A stretch of 64,000 bases of DNA from Pelagibius sp. (lineage in GTDB: Bacteria > Pseudomonadota > Alphaproteobacteria > Kiloniellales > Kiloniellaceae), in the NCBI RefSeq assembly GCF_028281305.1, contig NZ_JANQKD010000096.1, positions 62,001 to 126,000 on the forward strand, given 5' to 3'. Below, piece by piece: positions 44,966 through 54,164 of this stretch; the first letter of the stretch is position 1; each line of letters opens with the position of its first letter. A program made the translations under genes and the position numbers. The notes under the pieces are model-generated. The model ran no database searches and was not told the origin of the DNA. It worked only from the letters and a program-made list of their open reading frames with translations.

Positions 44966-45150
44966 CTGGTCCTCCCCGCGCTTCAAATCCGGGTTTCGTT
45001 TCGCGGCCTTCTTGCGTGCTGCCCTTGTGCTGTGCGTGCCACCGAAGCGAACCCCCAAGCATCCTATGGCTAGCACGCAGAAAAACAATTGTAAATGATC
45101 AAAGACATTTGTATGGTTCCTCTAGAAAACAAACAAGGGAGGAAGTGGTC
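44966..45150. promoter_or_regulatory. Divergent promoter region of the sugar locus with an inverted repeat
   Basis: 185 bp between the ATPase and binding-protein genes, with an AT-rich core at 45080-45130 in otherwise GC-rich DNA. AAATG and CATTT form an inverted repeat at 45093-45110, flanked by ACAATTGT and TTTGTATG, and may be an operator for the SorC-type regulator encoded in the plus arm. No clear -35/-10 pair stands out. Confidence 0.5.
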
Positions 45151-46509
45151 ATGCTGAAATCGACACTGCGTGGCTTGGCGTTCGGCGCTGCAACGAGCGT
45201 GGCGCTGGGCGCGGGCCTGACGCTGGGGACCGGCCCGGCCTTCGGCTGGTCGCTCGAGGAGGCGGCGAAGCCCTACGCCGGGACGACGGTCGACGTCGTC
45301 TTTCTGCTGCGGCCCGGCTACGAAGCCGCCGAGGAAATGCTGCCGGAGTTCGAGGAAGCGACCGGCATCAAGGTCAACATCATCAAGCATCCCTACGAGA
45401 ACGCGCTCGGCGAGCAGGTCCGCGACTTCGTGGCCGGCGGCGATCTCGACATCGCCCTCATCGATCTCGTGTGGATCGGCAACTTCGCCGAGAACGAGTG
45501 GATCGTGCCGCTGGAGAAGTTCACCTCCAACCCGGAGCTGGCCGATCCCGAGCTCGACATGGAGGACTTCTTCCCGCTGGTGCTGAACGCTTTCGGCGCC
45601 TGGAACGGCACGGTTTACGGCCTGCCCTTCGACAACTACTCCGGCCTGCTGTTCTACAATTCCTGCATGCTGAAGGAGGCCGGCTTCGACGGACCGCCGC
45701 AGACCTGGGACGAACTGAAGAACGTCTACGGGCCTGCGCTCACCAAGGACGGCAAGTACGCTTTCGCCCTGCAGTCCAAGCGCAACGAGACCCAGTCGGC
45801 CGACAGCTTCGCGCGCATGCTCTGGCCCTTCGGCGGTTCTTTCCTGGACGACAAGTTCAAGTCCAACCTGCTGAGCGCGGAGAGCCAGGCGGGCCTCAAG
45901 TTCCGCCAGGACCTGATGCAGTACATGCCTGAAGGCATCGTCGCTTACGACCATGCCGAGACCGTCAACGCCTTGGCCCAGGGTGACGTCGCCATGATCA
46001 CCGAGTGGTCGGCCTTCTACTCGACCCTCACCAGCCCCGAGACCTCGACCCTAGGCGACTGCTTCGGCGTGGCGCCGGAGCCCATGGGCCCGGCCGGGCG
46101 CAAGCCGGCGCTGGGCGGCTTCTCCCTGGCGGTCGCGAGCCAGGCCGACGACGACGAGCAGGCCGCGGCCTATCTCTTCATCCAGTGGGTGACCTCCAAG
46201 GCCAACGCCAAGCGCTACCTCGAACTGGGCGGTGTGCCGGCGCGCCAGAGCGTCTACAAGCTGCCGGGTGTGGCCGAGCAGTACCAGTACGTCGACGCGC
46301 TGGTGGAGTCCTGGCAGGACGGCGTGCCGGAGTTCCGGCCGCGCTTCGCCGAATGGCCGGAGATCACCGAGATCGTGCAGGAATGGGGCACCCGGATCAT
46401 GCTGGGTGACGTCAGCATCGAGGAAGGTGCCGAAGAACTCGGCAAGCGCATGGAAGCGGTGCTTGAAGACGCAGGCTACTACAGCGGCGAGAAGCCGTTG
46501 GCCCAGTAA
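45151..46509 (+). CDS. Sugar ABC transporter substrate-binding protein
   Basis: 452 residues from ATG 45151, preceded by AAGGGAGGAA. It has a Sec signal peptide (through about FGWSLEEA, residue 34). The mature part has the family 1 extracellular solute-binding fold: TVDVVFLLRPGYEAAEEMLPEFEEATGIKVN, GGDLDIALIDLVWIGNFAENEWIVPLE, YGLPFDNYSGLLFYNSCMLKEAGF and LGGFSLAVASQADDDEQAAAYLF. Several acidic and aromatic residues in the cleft suit a sugar or polyol ligand. First gene of the plus arm. Confidence 0.94.
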   Translation: MLKSTLRGLAFGAATSVALGAGLTLGTGPAFGWSLEEAAKPYAGTTVDVVFLLRPGYEAAEEMLPEFEEATGIKVNIIKHPYENALGEQVRDFVAGGDLDIALIDLVWIGNFAENEWIVPLEKFTSNPELADPELDMEDFFPLVLNAFGAWNGTVYGLPFDNYSGLLFYNSCMLKEAGFDGPPQTWDELKNVYGPALTKDGKYAFALQSKRNETQSADSFARMLWPFGGSFLDDKFKSNLLSAESQAGLKFRQDLMQYMPEGIVAYDHAETVNALAQGDVAMITEWSAFYSTLTSPETSTLGDCFGVAPEPMGPAGRKPALGGFSLAVASQADDDEQAAAYLFIQWVTSKANAKRYLELGGVPARQSVYKLPGVAEQYQYVDALVESWQDGVPEFRPRFAEWPEITEIVQEWGTRIMLGDVSIEEGAEELGKRMEAVLEDAGYYSGEKPLAQ

Positions 46510-46527
46510 GCTCAACCTCCCTGGGGG

Positions 46528-46560
46528 AAAGGGGGACGCCCGAAACCTGCGTCCCCCTTT
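46528..46560 (+). terminator. Intercistronic hairpin after the sugar-binding protein gene
   Basis: A perfect 12-bp stem AAAGGGGGACGC/GCGTCCCCCTTT with a nine-base loop is followed by CCTTTTC. It lies between the binding-protein and first permease genes and probably causes partial termination. Confidence 0.8.
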
Positions 46561-46686
46561 CCTTTTCGCCCCATGAGCGCTGAAGACCAAGCTTCTGCTA
46601 CAGTTCCCGCGCAGCCCCGAGTCCCGGCAGGATCAGGGCCGCAGGACAAGACAGGGCGAAGAACAAGACGTCATGACGGGGGGAGC

Positions 46687-47571
46687 ATGAAAACGGGGGG
46701 CGTCAGCCGGCTTACGATCTTCGGCTTTCTCGGCCCCGCCATTCTCAGCCTGGCGCTGATCGGGATCGTGCCGCTGGCCTTCGCGGTCTACACCTCGCTG
46801 CACAAGTATCAGCTCACCAACCTGCGGCGCACGCCGTTCCTGGGGCTGGAGAATTACCAGACGGTCCTCACCGACCCGGTGTTCTGGGACGCCATGCAGC
46901 GCACCATGACGCTGCTGGTGATCGTGCTGCCGCTGCAGCTCATCCTCGGCATGGGCATCGCCCTGCTGCTGCACCGCCCCGGGCTCGGCTTCCTGAAGAC
47001 CCTCACCCGGCTTTCGCTGGTGGTGCCGATGGCAACCACCTACGCCGTGGTCGGCCTGCTCGGCCAGATCATGTTCAATCTGAAGTACGGCGTCGTGAAC
47101 CAGTTGATCGGCTTTCTCGGCTTCGATCCGGTGAACTGGATCGGCGATCCGACCAACGCCTTCATCGCCATCGCCTTCTGGGACGTCTGGCAATGGACGC
47201 CCTTCTGCGCCCTGGTGCTGCTGGCGGGCCTCACCACGGTGCCGGGCGAGATCGAGGAGGCGGCGCGCCTGGAAACCAAGAAGTGGTGGCTGGTGCTGCG
47301 CCATGTCCAACTGCCCTTCCTCATTCCCGGCCTCACGGCGATCCTGATCCTGCGCACCGCCGACACCCTGAAGCTCTTCGACATGGTCTTCACCATGACC
47401 CGCGGCGGGCCCGGGTCCTCCACCGAGCTGATCAGCCTGCTGATCCAGCGCGTCGGCTTCCGGGTCTTCGACCAGGGGCTGGCCTCGGCCCAGGCGATCA
47501 TCCTGCTGATCATCACCATTGTCCTGAGCCAGCTCTACATCCGGCTGATCTACCGCGAGGTGCAGCAATGA
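46687..47571 (+). CDS. Sugar ABC transporter permease (MalF/UgpA type)
   Basis: 294 residues from ATG 46687, with GGGGGGAG immediately upstream; the open frame starts 38 codons earlier but that part is hydrophilic and unlike the family. Six membrane helices are present. The EAA loop reads TVPGEIEEAARLETKKWWLVLRHVQLPFL, the contact site for the ATPase. Its stop overlaps the next permease start by four bases (ATGA). Confidence 0.94.
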   Translation: MKTGGVSRLTIFGFLGPAILSLALIGIVPLAFAVYTSLHKYQLTNLRRTPFLGLENYQTVLTDPVFWDAMQRTMTLLVIVLPLQLILGMGIALLLHRPGLGFLKTLTRLSLVVPMATTYAVVGLLGQIMFNLKYGVVNQLIGFLGFDPVNWIGDPTNAFIAIAFWDVWQWTPFCALVLLAGLTTVPGEIEEAARLETKKWWLVLRHVQLPFLIPGLTAILILRTADTLKLFDMVFTMTRGGPGSSTELISLLIQRVGFRVFDQGLASAQAIILLIITIVLSQLYIRLIYREVQQ

Positions 47572-48383
47572 CCAACCGCAGCCTCATCGCCCAGGCGCTG
47601 CTGCTCATCGCCATCGTGCTCTGCTGCCTCTTCCCCTTCTATTGGATGGTCACCACCAGCCTGAAGGACCAGGTGGTCGCGCTTGCCTCCCCGCCGGTCT
47701 GGACGTTCACGCCGACCTTCGCCAACTACGTCGAGGTGCTGTTCGAGGACAAGGTGGGCGCCAGCCTCATCAACTCCCTCATCGTCGCGGTCTGCACCAC
47801 CCTGCTCGCCCTCGTTCTGGGCGCGCCGGCGGCCTATGCCCTCGCTCGCTTCGAGTTCCGCGGCAAGCGCGATCTCTGGTTCTGGTTCATCACCAACCGC
47901 ATGGTCAGCCCCATCGTCCTCGCGCTGCCGTTCTTCCTGATCGTGCGCTTCTTCGGACTGCTCGATACCCACATCGTGCTGATCCTGATCTACCTGACCT
48001 TCAACCTGCCCATCGTGATCTGGATCTGCACCGACCAGTTCCGCTCCATCCCGCGCGAACTGGACGAAGCCGCGGTGCTGGAGGGGGCCAGCCAGTTCCG
48101 CATCTTTCGCTCCATCTGCCTGCCGCTGGCTGCCCCCGGGGTTGCAGTCTCGGCGATCTTCTCCTTCATCTTCTCCTGGAACGAGCTGATGTTCGCGCTC
48201 GTCCTCACCCGCACCGCGGCGAAGACGGCGCCCGCCGTCGCGGTCGGCTTCATGGAGGGCTACAACCTGCCCTACGGCAAGAACATGGCGACCAGCACGC
48301 TGATCGTCATCCCGGTCATTGTCTTTGCGCTCATCGCCTCAAAGCAGCTCGTGCGCGGGCTCACCATGGGCGCGGTGAAATAG
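47568..48383 (+). CDS. Sugar ABC transporter permease (MalG/UgpE type)
   Basis: 271 residues with six membrane helices. SIPRELDEAAVLEGASQFRIFRSICLPL is the EAA loop. The C-terminal KQLVRGLTMGAVK is typical of MalG-like subunits. It is translationally coupled to the preceding permease, and the HAD gene begins five bases after its stop. Confidence 0.95.
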   Translation: MTNRSLIAQALLLIAIVLCCLFPFYWMVTTSLKDQVVALASPPVWTFTPTFANYVEVLFEDKVGASLINSLIVAVCTTLLALVLGAPAAYALARFEFRGKRDLWFWFITNRMVSPIVLALPFFLIVRFFGLLDTHIVLILIYLTFNLPIVIWICTDQFRSIPRELDEAAVLEGASQFRIFRSICLPLAAPGVAVSAIFSFIFSWNELMFALVLTRTAAKTAPAVAVGFMEGYNLPYGKNMATSTLIVIPVIVFALIASKQLVRGLTMGAVK

Positions 48384-48388
48384 CCGCC

Positions 48389-49180
48389 ATGCGCCCCCTG
48401 GCGGAGTTCCCGGCGGAAGCGCGCCGCGCCCTGCGCTTCCTGCTCACCGACATCGACGACACGGTGACCGACGAGGGGCGCCTGCCGGCGGCGAGCCTTG
48501 CCGCCATGGAGCGGCTCTCCGCAGCCGGTCTCAAGGTCATTCCGGTCACCGGGCGGCCGGCCGGCTGGTGCGACCACATCGCCCGCATGTGGCCCGTCGA
48601 CGCCGTGGTCGGGGAGAACGGTGCCCTCTACTTCTCCTACGACCGAGAAGAACGGCGCATGCATCAGGGCTTTGCCAAGTCCGCCGAAGAACGCGCTGCC
48701 GACCGCCAACGCCTGGAGGCGCTGCGCCATGACATCCTGGCGGCGGTGCCGGGCAGCGGCATCGCCTCCGACCAGGACTATCGCCTCGCCGATCTGGCCA
48801 TCGACTTCTGCGAGGACGTGGCGCCCCTTCCCGACAGCGCGGTGGCGCACATCGTCCGGCTTTTCGAGGAGGCCGGGGCCACCGCCAAGGTGAGCTCTAT
48901 CCATGTGAACGGCTGGTTCGGGCAGTACGACAAGCTGACCATGACCCGGCGCTGCCTGGCCGAACGCTTCGGGCTCGACCTGGATGCCGCCAAGGCGGAG
49001 ATCGCCTTCGCCGGGGATTCGCCCAACGACCAGCCCATGTTCGCCTTCTTCGAGCACTCCGTGGGTGTCGCCAACGTGCGCGACTTTGCCTTGGAGACGC
49101 CGCCGCGATGGGTTACGCAGGGCCGCAGCGCCGCCGGCTTCCAGGAACTTGCGGACGCGATTCTGGACGCCCGGGGGTAA
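48389..49180 (+). CDS. HAD-superfamily (Cof/IIB-type) sugar phosphatase
   Basis: 263 residues from ATG 48389. HAD motif I is LLTDIDDTVTDEG (nucleophile and acid Asp), motif II the Thr in VIPVTGRPAG, motif III around the Lys of YDKLTMTRRC, and motif IV AFAGDSPNDQPMF. The cap between motifs II and III is of the C2B kind used by sugar phosphatases such as SPP and Cof. There is no obvious RBS, so translation is probably coupled to the permease five bases upstream. It may dephosphorylate a toxic or dead-end sugar phosphate, as proposed for AraL in Bacillus. Confidence 0.92.
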   Translation: MRPLAEFPAEARRALRFLLTDIDDTVTDEGRLPAASLAAMERLSAAGLKVIPVTGRPAGWCDHIARMWPVDAVVGENGALYFSYDREERRMHQGFAKSAEERAADRQRLEALRHDILAAVPGSGIASDQDYRLADLAIDFCEDVAPLPDSAVAHIVRLFEEAGATAKVSSIHVNGWFGQYDKLTMTRRCLAERFGLDLDAAKAEIAFAGDSPNDQPMFAFFEHSVGVANVRDFALETPPRWVTQGRSAAGFQELADAILDARG

Positions 49181-49193
49181 GGAAAGGACGGCC

Positions 49194-50192
49194 GTGGCAC
49201 GAGCGCCGAAGACGCTGCAGATCGACGAGGAGGAGCGTTTCCTCACCCGCGTCGCCTGGTTCTATCACGTCGAGGGCCTGACCCAGGGCGCGGTCGCTGA
49301 ACGGCTGGGCGTCACCCGCCTGCGCGTTAACAAGGCGCTGGCCGATGCCCGGCGTCTCGGCATCGTGCGCATCTCCATCAATTCGGCCTTCGCCAGCAGC
49401 GTCGACCTCGATGCCCGCCTGCGCGAGCGCTTCGGCCTCGCGGAGGCCTATATCGTCCCCAGCCCTGCAGATCCCGGCAATGTACAGACCATCGTCGGCA
49501 CCGCCCTGGGCCACCACCTGACGCGCATCCTGGCGGACCCGGCGATCACGCTTTTCGGCATGTCCTGGGGCAATACCCTGAACCTGGCGACGCGCTTCAT
49601 GGAGCCTGTGCACCGCCCGGACCTGGAGATCGTCTCCATGATGGGCGGCATGACCAAGGGCTCCGACATCAACACCTTCGAGGTCACCACGCGGCTGGCC
49701 GATCTCTGCGCCGCGCAGCACAGTTACTTCACAGCCCCGCTCTATGCCGGCTCCAAGGAAAGCCGCGATACCCTGATGGGCCTCGACGTCTTCCGCGCGG
49801 TGCTGGACAAGATCCGCCGGGTCGACGCCGTCACCATGGCCGCCGGCGACACCAGCAAGCAATCGATCCTGGTGAAAGACGGCCTGCCCAGCGACATCGC
49901 CGTGGAGGAACTGATCGAGGCCGGCGCCGTCGGCGACATCCTCGGTCAGTTTCTCGACGCCGAAGGGCGGCTGGTCGACCACCCCATCAACGACCGGGTC
50001 ATCGGTGTGGGCCTCGGCGACCTCTTCGAGATGAACTCGGTCATCCTCGCCGCCGGCGGTGCGAACAAGGTACCGATCCTGACGGCGGCGCTCGGCACTG
50101 GAGCGGTGGATGTCTTCATTTCCGACGAGGACACCGCCCAGGCTATCCTCGCCGCCGCCGGCGAACGCCCGCAGGGCAAGGCCCGCGCCTGA
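49194..50192 (+). CDS. SorC-family sugar-binding transcriptional regulator
   Basis: 332 residues from GTG 49194, with GGAAAGGA upstream; the longer frame is the shadow of the HAD gene. The N-terminal HTH is at about residues 18-55 (VEGLTQGAVAERLGVTRLRVNKALADARR). The remainder is the SorC effector domain (VGTALGHHLTRILADPAITLFGMSWGNTL, VSMMGGMTKGSDINTFEV, VGLGDLFEMNSVILAAGG), which binds a phosphorylated sugar. It is likely the local regulator of both arms of the locus. Confidence 0.94.
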   Translation: MARAPKTLQIDEEERFLTRVAWFYHVEGLTQGAVAERLGVTRLRVNKALADARRLGIVRISINSAFASSVDLDARLRERFGLAEAYIVPSPADPGNVQTIVGTALGHHLTRILADPAITLFGMSWGNTLNLATRFMEPVHRPDLEIVSMMGGMTKGSDINTFEVTTRLADLCAAQHSYFTAPLYAGSKESRDTLMGLDVFRAVLDKIRRVDAVTMAAGDTSKQSILVKDGLPSDIAVEELIEAGAVGDILGQFLDAEGRLVDHPINDRVIGVGLGDLFEMNSVILAAGGANKVPILTAALGTGAVDVFISDEDTAQAILAAAGERPQGKARA

Positions 50193-50227
50193 ACATCAAG
50201 AAAACGGATCACCTGAGGGAGAACGCC

Positions 50228-51694
50228 ATGTATCTGGGCATCGACATCGGCACCTCCGGCGTCAAGGTCGTGGTCGCCGACGCCGACGACCACATCCATG
50301 CCTCCGCCTCTTACCGGCTGGAGGTCTCGCGGCCGCACTCGGGGTGGAGCGAACAGCATCCGGACGACTGGTGGACGGCGACCCAGGGCTGTTTCGACGA
50401 ACTTGCACGGCAACACCCCGGCCTCATGGCCCAGGTGCGCGGCATCGGCCTGTCAGGGCAGATGCTGGGGGCGGTGGTCGTCAACGATCAGGACCGGGCG
50501 CTGCGCAGCGGCATTCTCTGGAACGACGGCCGTGCCCTGGAGGAATGCAGCGAACTGCTGCGGCGTGCCCCCGACATCGGTCACCGCAGCGGCTGCACGC
50601 CGGACCCCGGGTTCACCGCGCCCAAGCTGCTGTGGCTCGCCAAACATGAACCGGAGGTCTTCGCGAAGACCGACTGCGTCATGCTGCCGAAGGATTTCGT
50701 ACGCCTGCGCCTTACCGGCCAGCGCGCCACCGAGCCCTCCGACGGCTGCGGCATGCTGGTGATGGAAACCGAGAGCCGGCGCTGGAGCGATGAACTCTGC
50801 ACGGCAGCCGGCTGGAGTGCCGACAGGCTGCCGCCGATCATCGACTCCTGGGCGTCGGGCGGCGACCTGCTGCCCGACCTGGCGGCACGCTGGAAGATCC
50901 CGGCGGGAACGCCGGTGGCCGCCGGCGCCGGCGACAACATGGCCGCCAGCGTCGGCGTCGGTGTCGCCCGGCCCGGCGATGCCATCATCACCATCGGCAC
51001 CTCCGGCGTGGTCTGCATCGTCGACTCCCAGTACCGCCCGCTGCCCGACAAGGCGGTGCTGACCCATGCCCATGCCGCCCCCGACGCCTTCCTTTCCATG
51101 GGCTGCGTGATGGCGGCGACGGCCAGTGTCGACTGGGTGCTCGGCATCGGCGGCAAGAGCCTCTCCACGATGGCCGGCGAAGCCGACCGCCTCTGGACCG
51201 AAGGCCGCGCCGCCGAGGCACCGGTCATGCTGCCCTTTCTCAACGGCATCCGCACGCCCCACAACCGCCCGGCGACCCGCGGCCTCCTGGCCGGGCTCTC
51301 GCTCTCGACTGACCTCGGCATGCTCGGCTGGGCCGTCATGGAAGGCGTCAGCTTTCAGTTCATCGAGTGCCTGGAGGCGCAGGCCGAAGTCGGCCTCAAG
51401 CCGGAGAATCTTCAGATCGTCGGCGGCGGCGCGCAGAACCGGTTGTGGTGTCAGATGATCGCCAGCCTGCTGGACCGCCCGGTCGACCTGCCCAGCGGCC
51501 GCGACGTCGCCGCCTCCCTCGGCGCCGCCCGCCTCGGCCGGGTGGCGGCCGGCGATGCGGAAGCCGCAGCCTGCCTGTCGGCCAAACCGGCCAGCGAGGC
51601 CACCATTGCACCGGATGCAGGGATGCGTGACCTGCTGCTCGGGCGATATGAGCGCTACCTCGCCTTCCAGCGGGAAGCCGGAGAGCTGCTCTGA
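50228..51694 (+). CDS. xylB: FGGY carbohydrate kinase, xylulokinase-like
   Basis: 488 residues with GAGGGAGAA upstream. It has the two FGGY actin-like domains: MYLGIDIGTSGVK at the N-terminus, ISLSGQMLG-like (IGLSGQMLG), LWNDGRA, the catalytic Asp in AGAGDNMAASVG, and ITIGTSGV and QIVGGGAQNRLW in the ATP site. The closest family is D-xylulokinase, but the locus could use another ketose such as ribulose or a ketopentose from a polyol. Last gene of the plus arm; the gamma-glutamyltransferase starts 151 bp later. Confidence 0.9.
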   Translation: MYLGIDIGTSGVKVVVADADDHIHASASYRLEVSRPHSGWSEQHPDDWWTATQGCFDELARQHPGLMAQVRGIGLSGQMLGAVVVNDQDRALRSGILWNDGRALEECSELLRRAPDIGHRSGCTPDPGFTAPKLLWLAKHEPEVFAKTDCVMLPKDFVRLRLTGQRATEPSDGCGMLVMETESRRWSDELCTAAGWSADRLPPIIDSWASGGDLLPDLAARWKIPAGTPVAAGAGDNMAASVGVGVARPGDAIITIGTSGVVCIVDSQYRPLPDKAVLTHAHAAPDAFLSMGCVMAATASVDWVLGIGGKSLSTMAGEADRLWTEGRAAEAPVMLPFLNGIRTPHNRPATRGLLAGLSLSTDLGMLGWAVMEGVSFQFIECLEAQAEVGLKPENLQIVGGGAQNRLWCQMIASLLDRPVDLPSGRDVAASLGAARLGRVAAGDAEAAACLSAKPASEATIAPDAGMRDLLLGRYERYLAFQREAGELL

Positions 51695-51845
51695 ACCGGC
51701 TCAGACTCGGCTCTGCACAGAGGCCTGCGAAAGCATTGCCAAGGCAGGCGAAAGTGCCCACCCTGTCAGACAACAAAGGGGCGCCGCGCGGTTTGCGTAT
51801 CGGCCTCCGCAAGAGGCGTAGGGAACAGGGGACAGGGCAGCGCAC

Positions 51846-53441
51846 ATGACGTCTGGCAAGGCAACCGCCGCGGGTCGGCCGCTGGGGGCCGTGGCCTGCG
51901 GCCACCCGGCGACGGCAGCGGCGGCGGAAGAAGTCCTGAGCGATGGCGGCAATGCCTTCGATGCGGTGCTGGCCGCCTTCTTCGCCTCCTGCGTGGCCGA
52001 GCCAGTGCTCTGCTCCCTGGGCGGCGGCGGCTTCCTCCTCGCCCAGCCTGACGAGGCCGAGCCGGCGCTCTACGACTTCTTCGTCCAGACGCCCCGGCAG
52101 CGCACAGCGCCGGAAGCGCTCGACTTCTATCCCATCCACGCCGACTTCGGCACGGCAACGCAGGAGTTCCACATCGGCCTTGGGGCCATGGCCACCCCCG
52201 GCGCCGTGCGCGGCATCTTCGCCATCCATCGCGACCTCGCCAGCCTGCCGCTGCCGCGGCTCGTGGCCCCTGCCGTCCGCCTGGCGCGCGAGGGGGTCGT
52301 GGTGCGCCCCATCGATGCCTACCTTTTCAGCGTCGTCGCGCCGATCCTGACCGCGGAAGCCTGTTCGCGCAGCCTCTTTACCGGCCCTTCGGGTACGCTG
52401 CTGGGTGCCGGCGACACCCTTCGGCAGGACGCGCTGGCGGACAGCCTGGACGCGCTCGCGCGGGAGGGAGACGGCCTCTTCTACGAGGGCGAAATGGCAC
52501 AAAGACTGGTATCCCTCTGCCGGGACGGCGGCGGCCAGTTGACGGCGGCGGATCTTGCCGGCTATCGCGTGATCAAACGACATCCCTTCACCTGCCGCTA
52601 CCGCAATGCGGAGGTCCTGACAAATCCGCCGCCGTCCTGCGGCGGTATCCTGATCGGCTTTGCCCTGCACCTGCTGGGCGAAGAGGACCTCGGGCGGCTG
52701 CGGCCGAACAGCGAAGAGCATCTGCTGCTGATGGCCCGGATCATGGAGCTGACCAACAAGGCGCGGGTGGAGGCACGCCTGGAAGAGGCCAGCGGCGAAG
52801 CGGAGGAGACCGCTGCCGCCGAGCGTCTCTTCGATCCCGGTCTGCTTAAGCGCTATGCCACCGAGGTCGCGGGCCATGCCGGCTTCACCCGCGGTACGAC
52901 CCACATCTCCGTCGTCGACGCCGCCGGCAACCTTGCCGCCATGAGCCTTTCCAATGGGGAGGGCTGCGGGCGCCAACTGCCGGGCAGCGGGATCACGCTG
53001 AACAACATGCTCGGCGAAGAGGATCTCAACCGCGGCGGCTTTCACCGCTGGCCGACAGACAGCCGCCTGTCGTCAATGATGGCGCCGACCCTCGCCAGGA
53101 CCGCGAAGGGCTCGCTCTTCGCCATCGGTTCCGGCGGGTCCAACCGCATCCGCAGCGCCGTGCTGCAGGTGCTGACCAACCTGCTCGATCACGGCATGGA
53201 CCTGCAGGCCGCCACCGAGGCGCCGCGCCTGCACCTGGAAGGCAGACTCGCCAACCTGGAAGGCGGATTGCTGGACGGCGGCAGCGAGCTTCTGGCTGAC
53301 AACGGATACGAGGCTATCGATTGGCCGAAGCACAATCTGTTTTTCGGCGGCGTTCACGGCGTCGCACGCGATGGCGAAGGAACCTTCAGTGCCGCAGGCG
53401 ACCCGCGCCGCGGTGGCGCGGCCCGTGTCGTCTATGGCTGA
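51846..53441 (+). CDS. Gamma-glutamyltransferase family protein without a signal peptide
   Basis: 531 residues of the Ntn-hydrolase GGT family. The autoprocessing and nucleophile Thr is at about 351 in RGTTHISVVDAAGNLAAMSLSNG. GGGGFLLAQ near residues 59-67 and GSGITLNNMLGEED and MAPTLA blocks match the family. The N-terminus (MTSGKATAAGRPLGAVACGHP) has no export signal, whereas classical GGT is periplasmic, so this member is predicted to be cytoplasmic. The substrate may be a glutathione adduct or another gamma-glutamyl amide. It is convergent with gcrA. Confidence 0.9.
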   Translation: MTSGKATAAGRPLGAVACGHPATAAAAEEVLSDGGNAFDAVLAAFFASCVAEPVLCSLGGGGFLLAQPDEAEPALYDFFVQTPRQRTAPEALDFYPIHADFGTATQEFHIGLGAMATPGAVRGIFAIHRDLASLPLPRLVAPAVRLAREGVVVRPIDAYLFSVVAPILTAEACSRSLFTGPSGTLLGAGDTLRQDALADSLDALAREGDGLFYEGEMAQRLVSLCRDGGGQLTAADLAGYRVIKRHPFTCRYRNAEVLTNPPPSCGGILIGFALHLLGEEDLGRLRPNSEEHLLLMARIMELTNKARVEARLEEASGEAEETAAAERLFDPGLLKRYATEVAGHAGFTRGTTHISVVDAAGNLAAMSLSNGEGCGRQLPGSGITLNNMLGEEDLNRGGFHRWPTDSRLSSMMAPTLARTAKGSLFAIGSGGSNRIRSAVLQVLTNLLDHGMDLQAATEAPRLHLEGRLANLEGGLLDGGSELLADNGYEAIDWPKHNLFFGGVHGVARDGEGTFSAAGDPRRGGAARVVYG

Positions 53442-53447
53442 AAGCAA

Positions 53448-53478
53448 CCGTGCCCGACGCGAGGCGCCGGGCACGGTC
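53448..53478. terminator. Hairpin between convergent GGT and gcrA genes
   Basis: A perfect 10-bp stem ACCGTGCCCG/CGGGCACGGT with an 11-base loop lies seven bases after the GGT stop and 48 bases after the gcrA stop on the opposite strand. There is no T-run on either side, so it may work with Rho or only stabilise 3' ends. Confidence 0.55.
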
Positions 53479-53525
53479 GATTGCCAACTCTCGTAAGACG
53501 TCCCGGCTGCGTCAGGCCGGCTGCG

Positions 53526-53999
53526 TCAAGCCGCTTCCGAATCCGAGCGGTTGCTGCGCACGATGTAGGCACGGGCGCAGTGCTCCGCACAGTACGGCTT
53601 GCCCGGCACCGCTGGAGCGCCACAGAAATGGAAATCGGGATCGCCCGGGTCACCAATCGGCCAGAGGCAGTTGGGCCCCTTGCCGCTGGCGCGCCTGACA
53701 ATCGGCGCCGGGCGGCGCACTTCCACGGCTGCCGGCGCCGGCGCTGCAACCGGCCGCTCGATCTTGGGCTGGGCCGCTACGCGCATTGCGGGCTTGGGCG
53801 CCGCTGGCGCTGCCGGCCGGCGGCTCGTCGCACTTCCGCCCCGCTTGATCGGCGAGGGCCGCGCCGCGAGCTTCATGCGATGGGCCTTGCCGACGACCGA
53901 GTTCTTTGACACTCCCAGAAGGCGACCGATTTCCGAAGCACTGCGACCGGCTTCCCAAAGCCGCATGAGTTCGGCGACACGTTCTTCGGTCCAAGTCAT
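53526..53999 (-). CDS. gcrA: GcrA cell cycle regulator
   Basis: 157 residues. The N-terminal DNA-binding region MTWTEERVAELMRLWEAGRSASEIGRLLGVSKNSVVGKAHRMKL is the GcrA hallmark. A Pro/Ala-rich linker (about 50-105) follows, then the conserved C-terminal block CLWPIGDPGDPDFHFCG and YCAEHCARAY with its Cys/His set. In Caulobacter, GcrA binds sigma70-RNA polymerase and activates promoters bearing CcrM-methylated GANTC sites. A GATTC lies in the upstream region near 54123. Its presence is a strong taxonomic marker for Alphaproteobacteria. Confidence 0.95.
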   Translation of the reverse strand: MTWTEERVAELMRLWEAGRSASEIGRLLGVSKNSVVGKAHRMKLAARPSPIKRGGSATSRRPAAPAAPKPAMRVAAQPKIERPVAAPAPAAVEVRRPAPIVRRASGKGPNCLWPIGDPGDPDFHFCGAPAVPGKPYCAEHCARAYIVRSNRSDSEAA

Positions 54000-54164
54000 G
54001 CGTTTGCCTCTATGTCTAATGCTACATTTGGTACAGGGTACTATATGTCGTACGGCGACTTGATTTCAGCACAATATAGGGGGAGATTATGGCTGTCTAG
54101 GACCAGATATGTGGAAAACTGTGGATTCTTGTGGGTCTATGGCCGGAATCGGCGGCCAGAGCGC

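Noticed and set aside
53448..53478. Strong intrinsic terminator after the GGT gene
   Set aside because: The stem is perfect but there is no T-run on either strand, so I kept it only as a low-confidence hairpin.
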